64,000 nucleotides of DNA, from assembly GCF_018861145.1 (NCBI RefSeq), contig NZ_JAHKQT010000042.1, positions 110,316 through 174,315 on the forward strand. The letters are read 5' to 3'. The position numbers and the translations under genes are program-made. The notes under the pieces are model-generated. The model worked only from the letters and a program-made list of their open reading frames with translations, did no database searches and had not been told where the DNA came from. This document shows positions 18,332-28,628 of the stretch, one piece after another (the stretch's first letter is position 1; each line of letters starts with the position of its first letter). This DNA is from Poseidonibacter lekithochrous (lineage in GTDB: Bacteria; Campylobacterota; Campylobacteria; Campylobacterales; Arcobacteraceae).

Positions 18332-18499
18332 TAAATTATATGTAAATTATTCTATTATTGTATAAATAATCACCAGCATCCCTTTACTTAGCTAATCTAA
18401 TTGAAAAATAGTTAATGGATTTTAAACATAATTTAAAGAAATTTAAAGTATATTATAGCACTTTACTAAGGAATATATAAAGATTAAATATAAAGGAAA

Positions 18500-21400
18500 A
18501 TGATGGGTTGTAATTTAGACTTACTAACTTCTTTTAAAGATAACTGTGGTTTTGGTCTTGTTGCTGATATGCAGAACAGACAAAGTCATAAAAATTTAGA
18601 AGATGCAATAACTTCACTAGAAAGAATGATGCACAGAGGTGCAGTAGCCGCGGATGGTAAAACTGGAGATGGTTCTGGTTTATTATTATCTATTCCAGAA
18701 TATTTTATGAGAAAAGTAGCAACAAGTGAAGGTGTTGATTTACCTGAAACTTATGGTATTGCTATGATTTTTGCAAAAGATTTAGCTGATATTGATACAT
18801 TTGAAGAATTCTGTGAAAACAATGATTTAAAAGTTGTATTAAGAAGAACTGTTCCAGTTGATACGGATGCTTTAGGTGCACAAGCCTTAGCTTCTTTACC
18901 AAATATTATTCAAGTATTTGTAGTGCCTAATACTTTAATGTCATCAAAAAGATTTGATGCAATGCTTTATTTAACAAGAAAAGAATGTGAGCATAAATTA
19001 ATAGATAAAAAAGATTTTTATATTCCTACTTTTTCATCTAAAGTTATCGCTTATAAAGGTCTTATTATGCCTACGCATATTAAGCATTTTTATGTTGATT
19101 TAAGAGATGAAGACTTTAAAATCTCATTTTCATTATTTCACCAAAGATTCTCTACTAATACATTACCTCAATGGAAATTAGCACAACCTTTTAGAGCAAT
19201 AGCGCATAATGGTGAAATAAACTCTGTTGAAGCTAATAGATTTAATGTTGAAATTAAATCTGAACAATTAAAATCAGAGATTTTTTCAGATGCAGAAATG
19301 AAACGTTTATTACCAATTTTACAAGTAGGTTCTTCTGATTCTGCTTCGTTAGATAATATGTTTGAATTTATGTTAGCAAATGGTGTTGACTTTTTTAAAG
19401 CTGCAAGATCTTTAGTTCCTGCACCTTGGCAAAATGCACCGCATATGGATGCTGATTTAAGAGCATTCTATGAATATACTGCAACTGCAATGGAAGCATG
19501 GGATGGTCCTGCTGCTGTTTCTTTAACAGATGGTAGACATATTGGTTGTTTAATTGATAGAAATGGTTTAAGACCTTCTAAATATGTAATTACAAAAGAT
19601 GATAAATTATATATTACATCTGAGTATGGAACATTAACTTTAGATGAAGATAATATTTTAGAAAGAGGTAGATTGCAATCAGGAGAAATGATTGCTCTTG
19701 ACCTTAAACACGGGAAAGTATTAAAAGAGGATGATATTAATGATTATTTAAAGTCATCTCAATATTATTCAAAATGGTTAAATGAAGATATGGATTATAT
19801 CCAAGAGTATATTGAAGATTCTTTCTTAAATACTAGTGATTATATTGTAGATGATTTAGAAAAAAAGCAAAAATATTTTAATATTACATATGAAGCAATT
19901 GATCAAATGATTGAACCAATGGCTACAGATGGGAAAGAACCAGTTGGTTCTATGGGGGATGATACTCCCTTAGCATGTTTCTCTGAAGTAAACAGAAATT
20001 TTACTGATTTCTTTAAGCAAAAATTTGCACAAGTTACAAACCCTCCTATTGATCCATATAGAGAAAAAGTTGTAATGTCTTTAGAAACTGGATTTGGTCA
20101 GATTCATAATATTTTAGCTGAGCAACCAGAATTTGCAAAAAGATTAAAAACAACAAGTCCAATTTTAATGAAAGAAAAGTTTGATATCCTCCACTCGTTT
20201 GGTTATAATCAATCTCCAAGATATGATGCTTATTATAAAAATAAAACATTCTCAACTACTTTTACTACAGACTTAAAAGTTTCATTAGCTGCTTTATCTT
20301 CTAAAGTTGTAAAAGCAGTAAAAGAAGAAAAAGTTTCTGTTATTATTTTAGATGATAGAGATGTTGGAGAAAAAGCAAAATTAATTCCAATGGCAATGGC
20401 TGTTGGATATATAAATCATCAATTATTAAAAGAAGAAGTACGACATTCCGTTTCAATTGTAACAGTTACAGGTGAAGTTTATGATCCTCATATGGCTGCA
20501 GTATTAATTGGATTTGGTGCAACAGCTATTTATCCATATATGATGTATGCTACAACGGTTGCATTATTTAAGAAAAAAGATTTATCTAAGTATGAATTAC
20601 AAAGATTATTAAAAAATACTCATAAATCTTTAAATGCAGGTTTATTAAAAATCATGTCTAAAATGGGTATTTGTACTATTGCTTCATATAGAAACTCTGG
20701 ATTATTCGATGTTATTGGATTATCTGATGAAATTACTGAAGATTGTTTTGAAGGTGCATATACTGATTTAGCTGGATTAACTTATGAAGATATTGAAAAA
20801 AGAATAGAAAAATCACATATAAATGCTTATATTGAAGAAAACTGTATGTTCCCTCTTGATTTAGGTGGGTTCTATAAGTATTCTAATGGTGGTGAGTATC
20901 ATGATTATGGACCAGCTACTACTAAAGCAATGCATAACAAGAATGCAAGTAAAAAAGAAGATATTTCTGATTTTGATAGTTTAAAAGAATTAGTTGAAAC
21001 AAGAGATAAAAAATTTATTAGAGATTTCTTTGAATTTAATTCTGATAAAGAATCTATTGATGTAAGTGCTGTTGAATCAAAAGAAGATATCTTTAAAAGA
21101 TTTGCATCAGCTGCTATGTCATGTGGTTCTATTTCTCCTGAAGCACATGAAGCAGTTGCACAAGCTATGAATACTATTGGTGGTTCTTCAAACTCAGGTG
21201 AAGGTGGAGAAGATCCAAAAAGATTTAATACATTAAAAAATTCTAAAATTAAACAAATTGCATCTGGAAGATTTGGGGTTACACCTGGATATTTAAGATC
21301 AGCAGAAGAATTACAAATCAAAGTTGCACAAGGTGCAAAACCAGGAGAAGGTGGTCAGTTACCTGGTCATAAAGTTACTCCTTTAATTGCAACATTAAGA

Positions 21401-22939
21401 CATACAGTTGCAGGTGTTACTTTAATTTCACCACCACCACATCATGATATTTACTCTATTGAAGATTTAGCTCAATTAATTTTTGATTTAAAACAAATCA
21501 ATCCATTAGCTAAAATTACAGTTAAATTAGTATCTTCAATTGGTGTTGGGACAATTGCAGCAGGTGTTGCAAAAGCTTATGCTGATAAGATTATTATTTC
21601 AGGTGGAGATGGTGGAACAGGTGCTGCTCCATTAACTTCACTTAAACATGCAGGAAATGCATGGGAAATGGGTCTTTCAGAAGCTCACAATGCATTAAAA
21701 GCAAATCACTTAAGAGAGTTTGTACATGTACAAACTGATGGTGGTTTAAAAACAGGTATGGATGTAGTTAAAGCTGCAATGCTTGGTGCTGAATCATACG
21801 CATTTGGAACAGCTGCATTAACATTACTTGGTTGTAAAATTTTAAGAATTTGTCATACGAATAAATGTTCAGTAGGTGTTGCTACTCAAGATGAGAGTTT
21901 AAGGGAGCACTTTGAGGGTACAGTTGAAAGATTGATTTCATACTTTACATTTATTGCTGAAGATGTTAGAAATATTCTTGCATCATTAGGTTATTCAACA
22001 ATTGAAGAAATTGTAGGACGTTCTGATTTATTAAAAGTAATTGATGATGATTTTGCTAAAAAGTTTGACTTCCAAAATATTTTAAGAAGAATTGACGGTA
22101 TTGATACATGTCAAAAAGAAACAAATGCTCCTTTTGATGATAATAAATATGAAAAAGAATTACTTAAAAAAGTTCATAGAACTATTGAAAACCCTAATTC
22201 TCCAATTAAAATTAATACAGAAATCTCTAACTTAAATAGATCATTTGGTGCATTAATTTCAGGTGAAATTGCAAGATTCTATGGAGATAAAGGTTTACCT
22301 GAAAACTCTATTAATATTAATCTTAAAGGTATTGCTGGGCAATCTTTTGGTGCGTTCCTTTCTACGGGTATGAATTTATATCTAGATGGTGCTGCTAATG
22401 ATTATGTTGGTAAGGGAATGAACGGTGGTAAAATTATCGTTAATCCAAAACATCAAGGTCAAAGATTTGCTGGTGGTGGTAATACATGTTTATATGGTGC
22501 TACTGGTGGAACTTTATATATAAGAGCTTCTGTTGGTGAGAGATTTGCTGTAAGAAACTCAGGATGTATTTCTGTTGTTGAAGGTACAGGAGATAACGCT
22601 TGTGAATATATGACAGGTGGAATCGTAGTTATATTAGGAAATACAGGTATTAACTTCGGTGCTGGTATGACAGGTGGTATTTCATTTATATACGATCCTG
22701 AAAAAGCCTTTGTTGATAAAATGAATCAAGAGTTAATTGAAGCAGTAAGAATTGATACAGATGATACTGAAAGAGAAAGACTTTACTTAAAAAGATTATT
22801 ATTAGATTATCTTCATGAAACAGAAAGTGAAGAAGCTGATAGAATATTACAAAACTATAGATCTGAAATTAGAAACTTCTGGATGGTAAAACCTAAAAAT
22901 ATGACAGTATTACCACTTGATCCAGATGAGGGAGATTAG
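18500..22939 (+). CDS. gltB: Glutamate synthase (NADPH) large subunit GltB
   Basis: This 1479-residue enzyme converts glutamine plus 2-oxoglutarate into two glutamates. The N-terminal glutaminase starts at Cys16 (DNCGFGLVADM) after a short propeptide that must be removed, followed by MHRGA, RFSTNT, GEINS and NRNGLRPS-like substrate residues. The FMN domain has SGGDGGTGAAPLTS. A CKILRICHTNKC segment supplies the three cysteines of the 3Fe-4S cluster. The C-terminal beta-helix repeats contain GGKIIVNP and GGNTCLYGATGG. Start codons at 18500 and 18503 are adjacent (ATGATG); the second is better spaced from AAAGGA. It is 3 nt from gltD. Confidence 0.97.
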   Translation: MMGCNLDLLTSFKDNCGFGLVADMQNRQSHKNLEDAITSLERMMHRGAVAADGKTGDGSGLLLSIPEYFMRKVATSEGVDLPETYGIAMIFAKDLADIDTFEEFCENNDLKVVLRRTVPVDTDALGAQALASLPNIIQVFVVPNTLMSSKRFDAMLYLTRKECEHKLIDKKDFYIPTFSSKVIAYKGLIMPTHIKHFYVDLRDEDFKISFSLFHQRFSTNTLPQWKLAQPFRAIAHNGEINSVEANRFNVEIKSEQLKSEIFSDAEMKRLLPILQVGSSDSASLDNMFEFMLANGVDFFKAARSLVPAPWQNAPHMDADLRAFYEYTATAMEAWDGPAAVSLTDGRHIGCLIDRNGLRPSKYVITKDDKLYITSEYGTLTLDEDNILERGRLQSGEMIALDLKHGKVLKEDDINDYLKSSQYYSKWLNEDMDYIQEYIEDSFLNTSDYIVDDLEKKQKYFNITYEAIDQMIEPMATDGKEPVGSMGDDTPLACFSEVNRNFTDFFKQKFAQVTNPPIDPYREKVVMSLETGFGQIHNILAEQPEFAKRLKTTSPILMKEKFDILHSFGYNQSPRYDAYYKNKTFSTTFTTDLKVSLAALSSKVVKAVKEEKVSVIILDDRDVGEKAKLIPMAMAVGYINHQLLKEEVRHSVSIVTVTGEVYDPHMAAVLIGFGATAIYPYMMYATTVALFKKKDLSKYELQRLLKNTHKSLNAGLLKIMSKMGICTIASYRNSGLFDVIGLSDEITEDCFEGAYTDLAGLTYEDIEKRIEKSHINAYIEENCMFPLDLGGFYKYSNGGEYHDYGPATTKAMHNKNASKKEDISDFDSLKELVETRDKKFIRDFFEFNSDKESIDVSAVESKEDIFKRFASAAMSCGSISPEAHEAVAQAMNTIGGSSNSGEGGEDPKRFNTLKNSKIKQIASGRFGVTPGYLRSAEELQIKVAQGAKPGEGGQLPGHKVTPLIATLRHTVAGVTLISPPPHHDIYSIEDLAQLIFDLKQINPLAKITVKLVSSIGVGTIAAGVAKAYADKIIISGGDGGTGAAPLTSLKHAGNAWEMGLSEAHNALKANHLREFVHVQTDGGLKTGMDVVKAAMLGAESYAFGTAALTLLGCKILRICHTNKCSVGVATQDESLREHFEGTVERLISYFTFIAEDVRNILASLGYSTIEEIVGRSDLLKVIDDDFAKKFDFQNILRRIDGIDTCQKETNAPFDDNKYEKELLKKVHRTIENPNSPIKINTEISNLNRSFGALISGEIARFYGDKGLPENSININLKGIAGQSFGAFLSTGMNLYLDGAANDYVGKGMNGGKIIVNPKHQGQRFAGGGNTCLYGATGGTLYIRASVGERFAVRNSGCISVVEGTGDNACEYMTGGIVVILGNTGINFGAGMTGGISFIYDPEKAFVDKMNQELIEAVRIDTDDTERERLYLKRLLLDYLHETESEEADRILQNYRSEIRNFWMVKPKNMTVLPLDPDEGD

Positions 22940-22942
22940 AAT

Positions 22943-24319
22943 ATGTTAAATTTTACTAAATTTGAGAGAATTAATCCTGAAAAAAGAGATGTTCTTCAAA
23001 GATTAAAAGATTATAATGAAGTATATCAAGTATTTGGGAAACAAAGAGCTAAAGAACAATCTGATAGATGTATGCAGTGTGGAGATCCATACTGTCATAC
23101 TGGATGTCCTTTAGGAAACTTTATTCCAGCATGGCTAAAACAAACAGCGACAAAAAATCCAGATTTAGCCTTTGCTTTATCAAATGAAACATCTCCTTTC
23201 CCTGAAATTTTAGGAAGAATTTGTCCTCAAGATGTACTTTGTGAAGGCGCTTGTTCTTTAAATACAGGACATGGTGCTATTTCTATTGGTGCAGTTGAAA
23301 CACATATTTCAGAAGCAGCTTTTGAAAGAGGTTTAAAACCAAAATTCTCTAAAAATAAGAAAGATGGAAAAGTTGCAATTATAGGTTCAGGACCAGCTGG
23401 TATATCAGCGGCTACTTTTCTTTTAAGAAAAGGTTACCAAGTTGAGATGTTTGAACGAGCTGATAGAGCTGGTGGACTTTTAATGTATGGAATTCCAGGA
23501 TTTAAACTTGATAAAACTACAATTGATAGAAGAATTAGTTGGTTATTAGAATCTGGAATGAAACTTCATTTAAATTGTGAAGTTGGAAAAGATATTTCTG
23601 CAAAAGATTTAGAAAGTCAATTTGATTCAATTTTTATAGGAATTGGAGCAACTGCAAGTAGATATGCAGGTATTGAAGGTGAGAAATCATCTAATGTTCA
23701 TTTAGCAATTAATTTCTTAACAGGTATCCAAAAAAGAAACTTAGGTAATAATAAAATTGATTTTGTTGATGTAAAAGATAAAAGAGTTGTTGTTATTGGT
23801 GGTGGAGATACTGCAATGGATTGTGTTAGAACTTCAATTAGAGAAGGTGCTAGTAGCGTAAAATGTCTTTATAGACGAAATGAAGCTAATATGCCAGGAT
23901 CTAAAAAAGAGGTTGTAAACTCAAAAGAAGAGGGTGTAGAATTTGTATTTAATGTAAGCCCTAAAGCTATTAAAACTGAAGGTAAATTAGCATTAGGTGT
24001 AGAATTATTTACTACATCTATGAGTGAAGCGGATGAGTCAGGAAGACAAAGAGTTGTAATTGATGAAGGAAGCGAATATTTAGAAGAAGCTGATATTATT
24101 ATTATGGCTTTAGGATTCTCACCTGAAGTTCCATCTTTCTTAAAAGATTTAAATGTAGAAACTAATTCATGGGGTGGAATTGAAATTAATAAATCTTTTC
24201 AAACTTCAAATGAAAAAGTTTATGCAGGTGGAGATTGTAAAAGAGGTGCTCATCTTGCAGTAACTGCTGCAGCAGACGGAAGAGATGCAGCTAGAGCGAT
24301 TATTAAAATTTTAGTTTAA
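22943..24319 (+). CDS. gltD: Glutamate synthase small subunit GltD
   Basis: This 458-residue flavoprotein passes electrons from NADPH to GltB. The N-terminal cysteines CMQCGDPYCHTGCPLGN and CPQDVLCEGACSL hold 4Fe-4S clusters. The FAD fold shows IIGSGPAGISAATFLL and GGLLMYGIPGFKLDK, the NADP fold VVVIGGGDTAMDC, and the C-terminal FAD contact GGDCKRGAHLAVTAAADGR. It sits directly behind gltB, as in most bacteria, and is followed 4 nt later by a phosphatase gene, so the operon continues. Confidence 0.96.
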   Translation: MLNFTKFERINPEKRDVLQRLKDYNEVYQVFGKQRAKEQSDRCMQCGDPYCHTGCPLGNFIPAWLKQTATKNPDLAFALSNETSPFPEILGRICPQDVLCEGACSLNTGHGAISIGAVETHISEAAFERGLKPKFSKNKKDGKVAIIGSGPAGISAATFLLRKGYQVEMFERADRAGGLLMYGIPGFKLDKTTIDRRISWLLESGMKLHLNCEVGKDISAKDLESQFDSIFIGIGATASRYAGIEGEKSSNVHLAINFLTGIQKRNLGNNKIDFVDVKDKRVVVIGGGDTAMDCVRTSIREGASSVKCLYRRNEANMPGSKKEVVNSKEEGVEFVFNVSPKAIKTEGKLALGVELFTTSMSEADESGRQRVVIDEGSEYLEEADIIIMALGFSPEVPSFLKDLNVETNSWGGIEINKSFQTSNEKVYAGGDCKRGAHLAVTAAADGRDAARAIIKILV

Positions 24320-24323
24320 GTTA

Positions 24324-25076
24324 ATGAATATCCCAATTACAGACCTTTATAAAAGCTCTTTTATAAAGGCTGTAATATTAGCTAATAAAAAGTTATTTTT
24401 ATATATTAATAACGAATTAACACTTGAAGATTTAAACTACTCACAACAAATTGGATTTGGTGGAGATAAAACACTAAATATTGATTTAATTGCAGAAAAT
24501 ATATTTATAAAATACCTAGAAATTTTTGGAAACATTTACTCAGAAGAGTGTGGAAGATTAAGTAATGACAAAAAGTTTGACATAATTATTGATCCACTTG
24601 ATGGTAGTGATAATTTTTCTTCAAATTTACCTTATTATGGAACATCTGTTGCTTTAGTTTATAAAAATGAAACAATTGCAGGTTTTGTTTGTAATTTAGT
24701 CAGTGGAGTTTTGACATATAAAGCTTTTGATGATGATATTAAAAAAGAATATTTTTATGAAAATAGAGATAATTTAATAGTTTCCTCTACTAAAAAGATA
24801 GGAATTTTTGAAAGAGCATACTCATATCCAGAAATTTGTACAAAATTAAGACATGAAAAATTAAAATTTAGATCACCTGGTGCTGTTGCATTATCTCTAT
24901 GTGATGCAAAAAACTATGATTTTGTATTGTTTGCTGGAAATATTAGAGAGTTCGATATTTTAGCTTCTTTATATATTTGTAATGAACTATTTTTATACAA
25001 AACAGAGAAATTTGTACTTATATCCGAAAATAAACAGAAATTTTTCCAAATTAAAGAAATTATAAAGAATAATTAG
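24324..25076 (+). CDS. Inositol monophosphatase-family phosphatase
   Basis: This 250-residue member of the Mg-dependent IMPase/CysQ/FBPase superfamily has GGDKTLNIDLIAE near residue 48 and the metal-binding IDPLDGSDNFSSNL near residue 90; the C-terminal aspartate region reads EFDILASLYICNE. It is slightly shorter than typical IMPases and diverged from CysQ, so the substrate (sugar bisphosphate, inositol phosphate or PAP) is open. It follows gltD by 4 nt with no obvious ribosome-binding site beyond the gltD tail, suggesting coupled expression. Confidence 0.8.
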   Translation: MNIPITDLYKSSFIKAVILANKKLFLYINNELTLEDLNYSQQIGFGGDKTLNIDLIAENIFIKYLEIFGNIYSEECGRLSNDKKFDIIIDPLDGSDNFSSNLPYYGTSVALVYKNETIAGFVCNLVSGVLTYKAFDDDIKKEYFYENRDNLIVSSTKKIGIFERAYSYPEICTKLRHEKLKFRSPGAVALSLCDAKNYDFVLFAGNIREFDILASLYICNELFLYKTEKFVLISENKQKFFQIKEIIKNN

Positions 25077-25117
25077 TTATAACTCCAAGATATATAATTT
25101 ATACTAGGAACGTGTTA

Positions 25118-25372
25118 ATGTCTTTAATTATTACTGATGAATGTATCGCTTGCGATGCCTGTAGAGAAGAGTGCCCAAATTACGCAATTGAAGAGGGTGA
25201 TCCAATATATTTAATTGATTCTGATAGATGTACAGAATGTGTTGGTCATTATGAAGAACCTTCATGTATTGAGGTTTGCCCAGTTGATTGTATTATTATA
25301 GATCCTGATAATCAAGAAACAATGGAAGAGTTAAAATTTAAATTTAAACAGTTAGAAGAAGAAGAAGCTTAA
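25118..25372 (+). CDS. YfhL-type 2[4Fe-4S] ferredoxin
   Basis: This is an 84-residue ferredoxin. The first cluster is bound by CIACDACREECP. The second is bound by CTECVGHYEEPSC and the following EVCPVDC, with the 8-residue insertion between the second and third cysteines that marks the YfhL/Allochromatium type. A C-terminal helix of acidic residues ends the chain. I start at the ATG at 25118 because AGGA at 25106-25109 is 8 nt away; the GTG at 25112 is too close. The stop is 1 nt before the ppx/gppA-like gene. Confidence 0.93.
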   Translation: MSLIITDECIACDACREECPNYAIEEGDPIYLIDSDRCTECVGHYEEPSCIEVCPVDCIIIDPDNQETMEELKFKFKQLEEEEA

Positions 25373-25373
25373 T

Positions 25374-26849
25374 ATGTCTAAAATCACAACTATTATTGAT
25401 ATTGGGTCGAACTCAATGCGTATGGTTGTACTACAAAAAAGTAGTAGGTTTGCATTTAACTTAATAAATGAAACGAAAAGTAGGGTTAAAATTTCTGAAG
25501 GCTGTTATGAAAATAATGGAAACCTTCAAGAAATTCCTATGCAACGTGCATACGAATCTATGAAATCTTTTTTAAATATATCTGAATCCCTAAAGTCTAG
25601 AAAAGTAATGTGTGTTGCAACTTCTGCTTTAAGAGATGCCCCTAATTCAAAAGTTTTCTTATCAAGAATCAAAAAAGATTTTGGTTTAAATATTAAGATC
25701 ATTGATGGAGAAAAAGAAGCTTATTATGGTGGTGTTGCTGCACTAAACTTACTTCATAATAGTAGTTTTGTTACTGTTGATATAGGTGGAGGTTCCACTG
25801 AGTTTTGTTTTGTAAAAGATAACAAAATTATCAAATCAATTTCTTTAAATATTGGAACAGTACGAATAAAAGAACTTTTTTTTAATAAGAATGATATTGA
25901 AGGTGCTAGAAAATATATTCTAGATAATTTAAAAAAGATTTTTGAACTTAATATTGAAATACCAGATACTATTGTAGGTATTGGTGGAAGTATTAGATCT
26001 ATTTCTAAAATAATCATGCAAAGAAATGAATATCCATTAGATATTTTACATGGATATAAATATAAAGTTTCAAAAGAAGAAGGTTTTTTACTTCAAGTTA
26101 TAAATGCTGAAAATAATGATGAATTAAAAACTTTAGGTATTAAAAAAGATAGATTTGATACGATTAAAGAGGGTACTTTTATTTTAAAGACTATTCTAGA
26201 CGAATTAAATATATCTGATGTAGTTACTTCGGGGGTAGGTGTACGAGAAGGTGTTTACTTAAGTGATTTACTTAGAAACTCAAATTGTGTATTTCCTTCT
26301 AATTTTAATGTAAGTGTTCGATCACTTTTAGATAGATTTGAGATTGAGCCTAAACAAAGTGCTTATATGGGAAATAATGCTTCAAAAATATTTGATGTAT
26401 TAAAACCTATTCACCAACTTGAAGATAAGTATAAAACTTATCTTGTAATTGCTTCAAAACTTCATTCAATTGGTTCAACACTTAATTTTTATAAATCAAA
26501 TGATAATGCTTTTGATTTTATATTAAATGGTCTTTCTTTTGATTTTTTACACACTACAAGAGTTATTATTGCTCATGTTATTAAGTTTTCTAAAAAATCA
26601 TTACCATCAAAAAAAGATATTCAGAAATATGAGGATTTACTTCCAAGTATTGATGTGATGAGATGGTTGTCTTTTATGATATCTTTAAATATTGTTACAA
26701 ATCAAGATCTATCTAGACCTAAAATTAACTATTTATTAGATGAAGAAAATAATACATTAAAATTAGAATTAGAAAATAAAACTTTTTTAATTAATTCAAA
26801 TATTGAAAAATTAGAATTACCTAAAGAGTTTAATTTAGAGATTTTATAA
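25374..26849 (+). CDS. Ppx/GppA family exopolyphosphatase / pppGpp phosphohydrolase
   Basis: This 491-residue protein of the ASKHA fold shows the N-terminal phosphate loop IIDIGSNSMRMVV, the TSALRDAPN segment, DGEKEAYYGGVAA, VDIGGGSTEF and VGIGGSIRS, all characteristic of Ppx/GppA. The C-terminal part is helical and HD-like, as in long family members. Activity could be polyphosphate hydrolysis or conversion of pppGpp to ppGpp; sequence alone does not decide. The stop codon overlaps the lpxL-type gene start by one base (TAATG). Confidence 0.9.
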   Translation: MSKITTIIDIGSNSMRMVVLQKSSRFAFNLINETKSRVKISEGCYENNGNLQEIPMQRAYESMKSFLNISESLKSRKVMCVATSALRDAPNSKVFLSRIKKDFGLNIKIIDGEKEAYYGGVAALNLLHNSSFVTVDIGGGSTEFCFVKDNKIIKSISLNIGTVRIKELFFNKNDIEGARKYILDNLKKIFELNIEIPDTIVGIGGSIRSISKIIMQRNEYPLDILHGYKYKVSKEEGFLLQVINAENNDELKTLGIKKDRFDTIKEGTFILKTILDELNISDVVTSGVGVREGVYLSDLLRNSNCVFPSNFNVSVRSLLDRFEIEPKQSAYMGNNASKIFDVLKPIHQLEDKYKTYLVIASKLHSIGSTLNFYKSNDNAFDFILNGLSFDFLHTTRVIIAHVIKFSKKSLPSKKDIQKYEDLLPSIDVMRWLSFMISLNIVTNQDLSRPKINYLLDEENNTLKLELENKTFLINSNIEKLELPKEFNLEIL

Positions 26850-27775
26850 TGAAAAAAGTTGTTTATAAACTTTTTCTTGCTTTAGTTTTTATTTTAAGAA
26901 AATTACCTGTTTCTTTAAGAAGAGGTTTTTTTAGAATTTTAGCAAAACTTGCATATTTATTTTCTTCAAAAACAAATAAAATAATAGAAACAAATTTAAA
27001 CTTTGTCTTTGATGGTAAAAATGAGAAATTTAAAAAACTTGATAAAAATGAAATTGAAGAAATAAAGAAATATTCATATTTCAACATGCTTTTATGGGCA
27101 CAATCTTTAATAGAAAATTTAGATGTTACAGATGTAGAGCTTAAAAAAGATGTAACTATAGAAAATCAAGAAATTATAGAAAAATTAAAAAATGAAAATA
27201 AACCTATAATCTTTATTTCTGCTCATTATGGAAATATGGATATGGCTGGAACCTATATGAATAGAATGATTGTTCAAACTCATCAAGTTATGCGGAAATC
27301 AAATTTTGAAGAAATTGATGAATTTATTATAAAGGCTCGAGAAGCTTGTGGTTCAAAAGTAATTTTAAGATCGGGTGCTGTTAAAAAACTGGTAAAAGCT
27401 TTGATGAAAAAAGAAGCAATATCTTTAATAATAGATCAAAATATTAATTCAAAAGATGGTACAGAAGTAGAGTTTTTAGGGAAAAAAGCATACCAAAGTT
27501 CTACATCTTCTTTATTAGCAAGAAAGTTTAATGCTGTAATAGTTCCTATTGCTATGTTTAATAAAGGTAATTATAAATATAAAATGAAAGTTTATGAACC
27601 AATTCTTCCTATTAAAACGCAAAATGAAGAAAATGATATAAAAGAGCTATCTCAACTACAAGCTAATGCATTATCTGCTATAATACTTGAAGATAAAAAA
27701 CAGTGGTTTTGGCCTCATAAAAGGTTCAAAAATCATTATAGAGAGATATATGAAAAGAATACTAATAATAAGTGA
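26849..27775 (+). CDS. Lipid A biosynthesis acyltransferase (LpxL/HtrB type)
   Basis: This 308-residue membrane-associated acyltransferase adds a secondary acyl chain to lipid A. An amphipathic or transmembrane N terminus (FLALVFILRKLP) precedes the catalytic HX4D motif, His126 to Asp131 in HYGNMD. Further family marks are the LILRSG-like segment (KVILRSGAVKKL) and IDQNIN. It overlaps the preceding gene by one base and the next by 26 bp, and it leads into the glycan locus, consistent with joint production of lipid A and its sugar chain. Confidence 0.88.
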   Translation: MKKVVYKLFLALVFILRKLPVSLRRGFFRILAKLAYLFSSKTNKIIETNLNFVFDGKNEKFKKLDKNEIEEIKKYSYFNMLLWAQSLIENLDVTDVELKKDVTIENQEIIEKLKNENKPIIFISAHYGNMDMAGTYMNRMIVQTHQVMRKSNFEEIDEFIIKAREACGSKVILRSGAVKKLVKALMKKEAISLIIDQNINSKDGTEVEFLGKKAYQSSTSSLLARKFNAVIVPIAMFNKGNYKYKMKVYEPILPIKTQNEENDIKELSQLQANALSAIILEDKKQWFWPHKRFKNHYREIYEKNTNNK

Positions 27776-28619
27776 TGGTACACCCGGTCATCTAAATCAA
27801 TCAATCGCATTTTGTAAAATAAAAAATATAAGTTATGATATTTTAGAAGTAAAATTTAAATTAAAAATATTTAAATTATTTTCTTACATTCTAGATAAAT
27901 TTGATAGATACTCAGATGAATTATTTAAAAATTATAGAAAATATAATTATGATTTTTATGATGCAGTTGTAAGTACTGGTTCAAGTACTTACTATTTTAA
28001 TAAATTTATAAGTAAAACACATAATTTAAAATCAATAGCATTAATGCTTCCTAAATCATATAAATATACAGATTTTAATTATATTATTGCACAAAAACAT
28101 GATAATCCTCCGCAATTAGATAATATAATTACTATTCCTTTAAACTTGTCATATACAGTTCCTAAAAATATTATCAAATCTGATGAAAAATCTATAGGAA
28201 TTATAATAGGTGGCGATAATAGTATTTTTACTATGGATGTAGAGAATATTAAAAATGTTTTAAATTTGATATTTAAAAATTATGATGATTATTTAAAATA
28301 TGTCACAACTTCAAGAAGAACTTCAAGACAAATTGAGGATTTATTAAATGAGTATGAATTTGATTATAAATTAATATATTCAGATACTCCAACAATAAAT
28401 CCTATACCAGATTTTATAAATCTTTGTAGTGAATTATTTATTACAATAGATTCAACATCAATGTTAAGTGAAGCCCGAGCTAATAGTGATGCTGATATTT
28501 CAATTATTGAGTTAAGATCAAAAAAGTTTGATACAAAGTTCCATAATTTAGCGCATACTGTAAATAGTACAAAAGAGAAAGTTAATTTTAGTAAATTATT
28601 AGAAAAAATAGAAATATAA
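27750..28619 (+). CDS. ELM1-family putative glycosyltransferase (first copy)
   Basis: This 289-residue protein belongs to the family named after plant mitochondrial fission protein ELM1; bacterial members have a GT-B-like fold and sit in sugar loci. Motifs are ISDGTPGHLNQSIA at the N terminus, GIIIGGDNS in the middle, TTSRRTSRQ, and ITIDSTSMLSEA near the end. The frame is open further upstream, to 27687, but the ATG at 27750 preceded by GAGAG begins exactly at the family start. It overlaps the acyltransferase gene by 26 bp. The enzymatic reaction is not established; a transferase role is inferred from context and fold. Confidence 0.75.
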   Translation: MKRILIISDGTPGHLNQSIAFCKIKNISYDILEVKFKLKIFKLFSYILDKFDRYSDELFKNYRKYNYDFYDAVVSTGSSTYYFNKFISKTHNLKSIALMLPKSYKYTDFNYIIAQKHDNPPQLDNIITIPLNLSYTVPKNIIKSDEKSIGIIIGGDNSIFTMDVENIKNVLNLIFKNYDDYLKYVTTSRRTSRQIEDLLNEYEFDYKLIYSDTPTINPIPDFINLCSELFITIDSTSMLSEARANSDADISIIELRSKKFDTKFHNLAHTVNSTKEKVNFSKLLEKIEI

Positions 28620-28628
28620 AGGTTTAAA

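Noticed and set aside
20905..21321. 138-codon minus-strand frame inside gltB
   Set aside because: It overlaps conserved GltB sequence, and its composition (Leu, Ser, Ile, Ala rich) is that of an antisense shadow.
27687..27749. Upstream extension of the first ELM1-family gene to 27687
   Set aside because: The extra residues overlap the acyltransferase gene by nearly 90 bp, lack a ribosome-binding site and do not match the family start.
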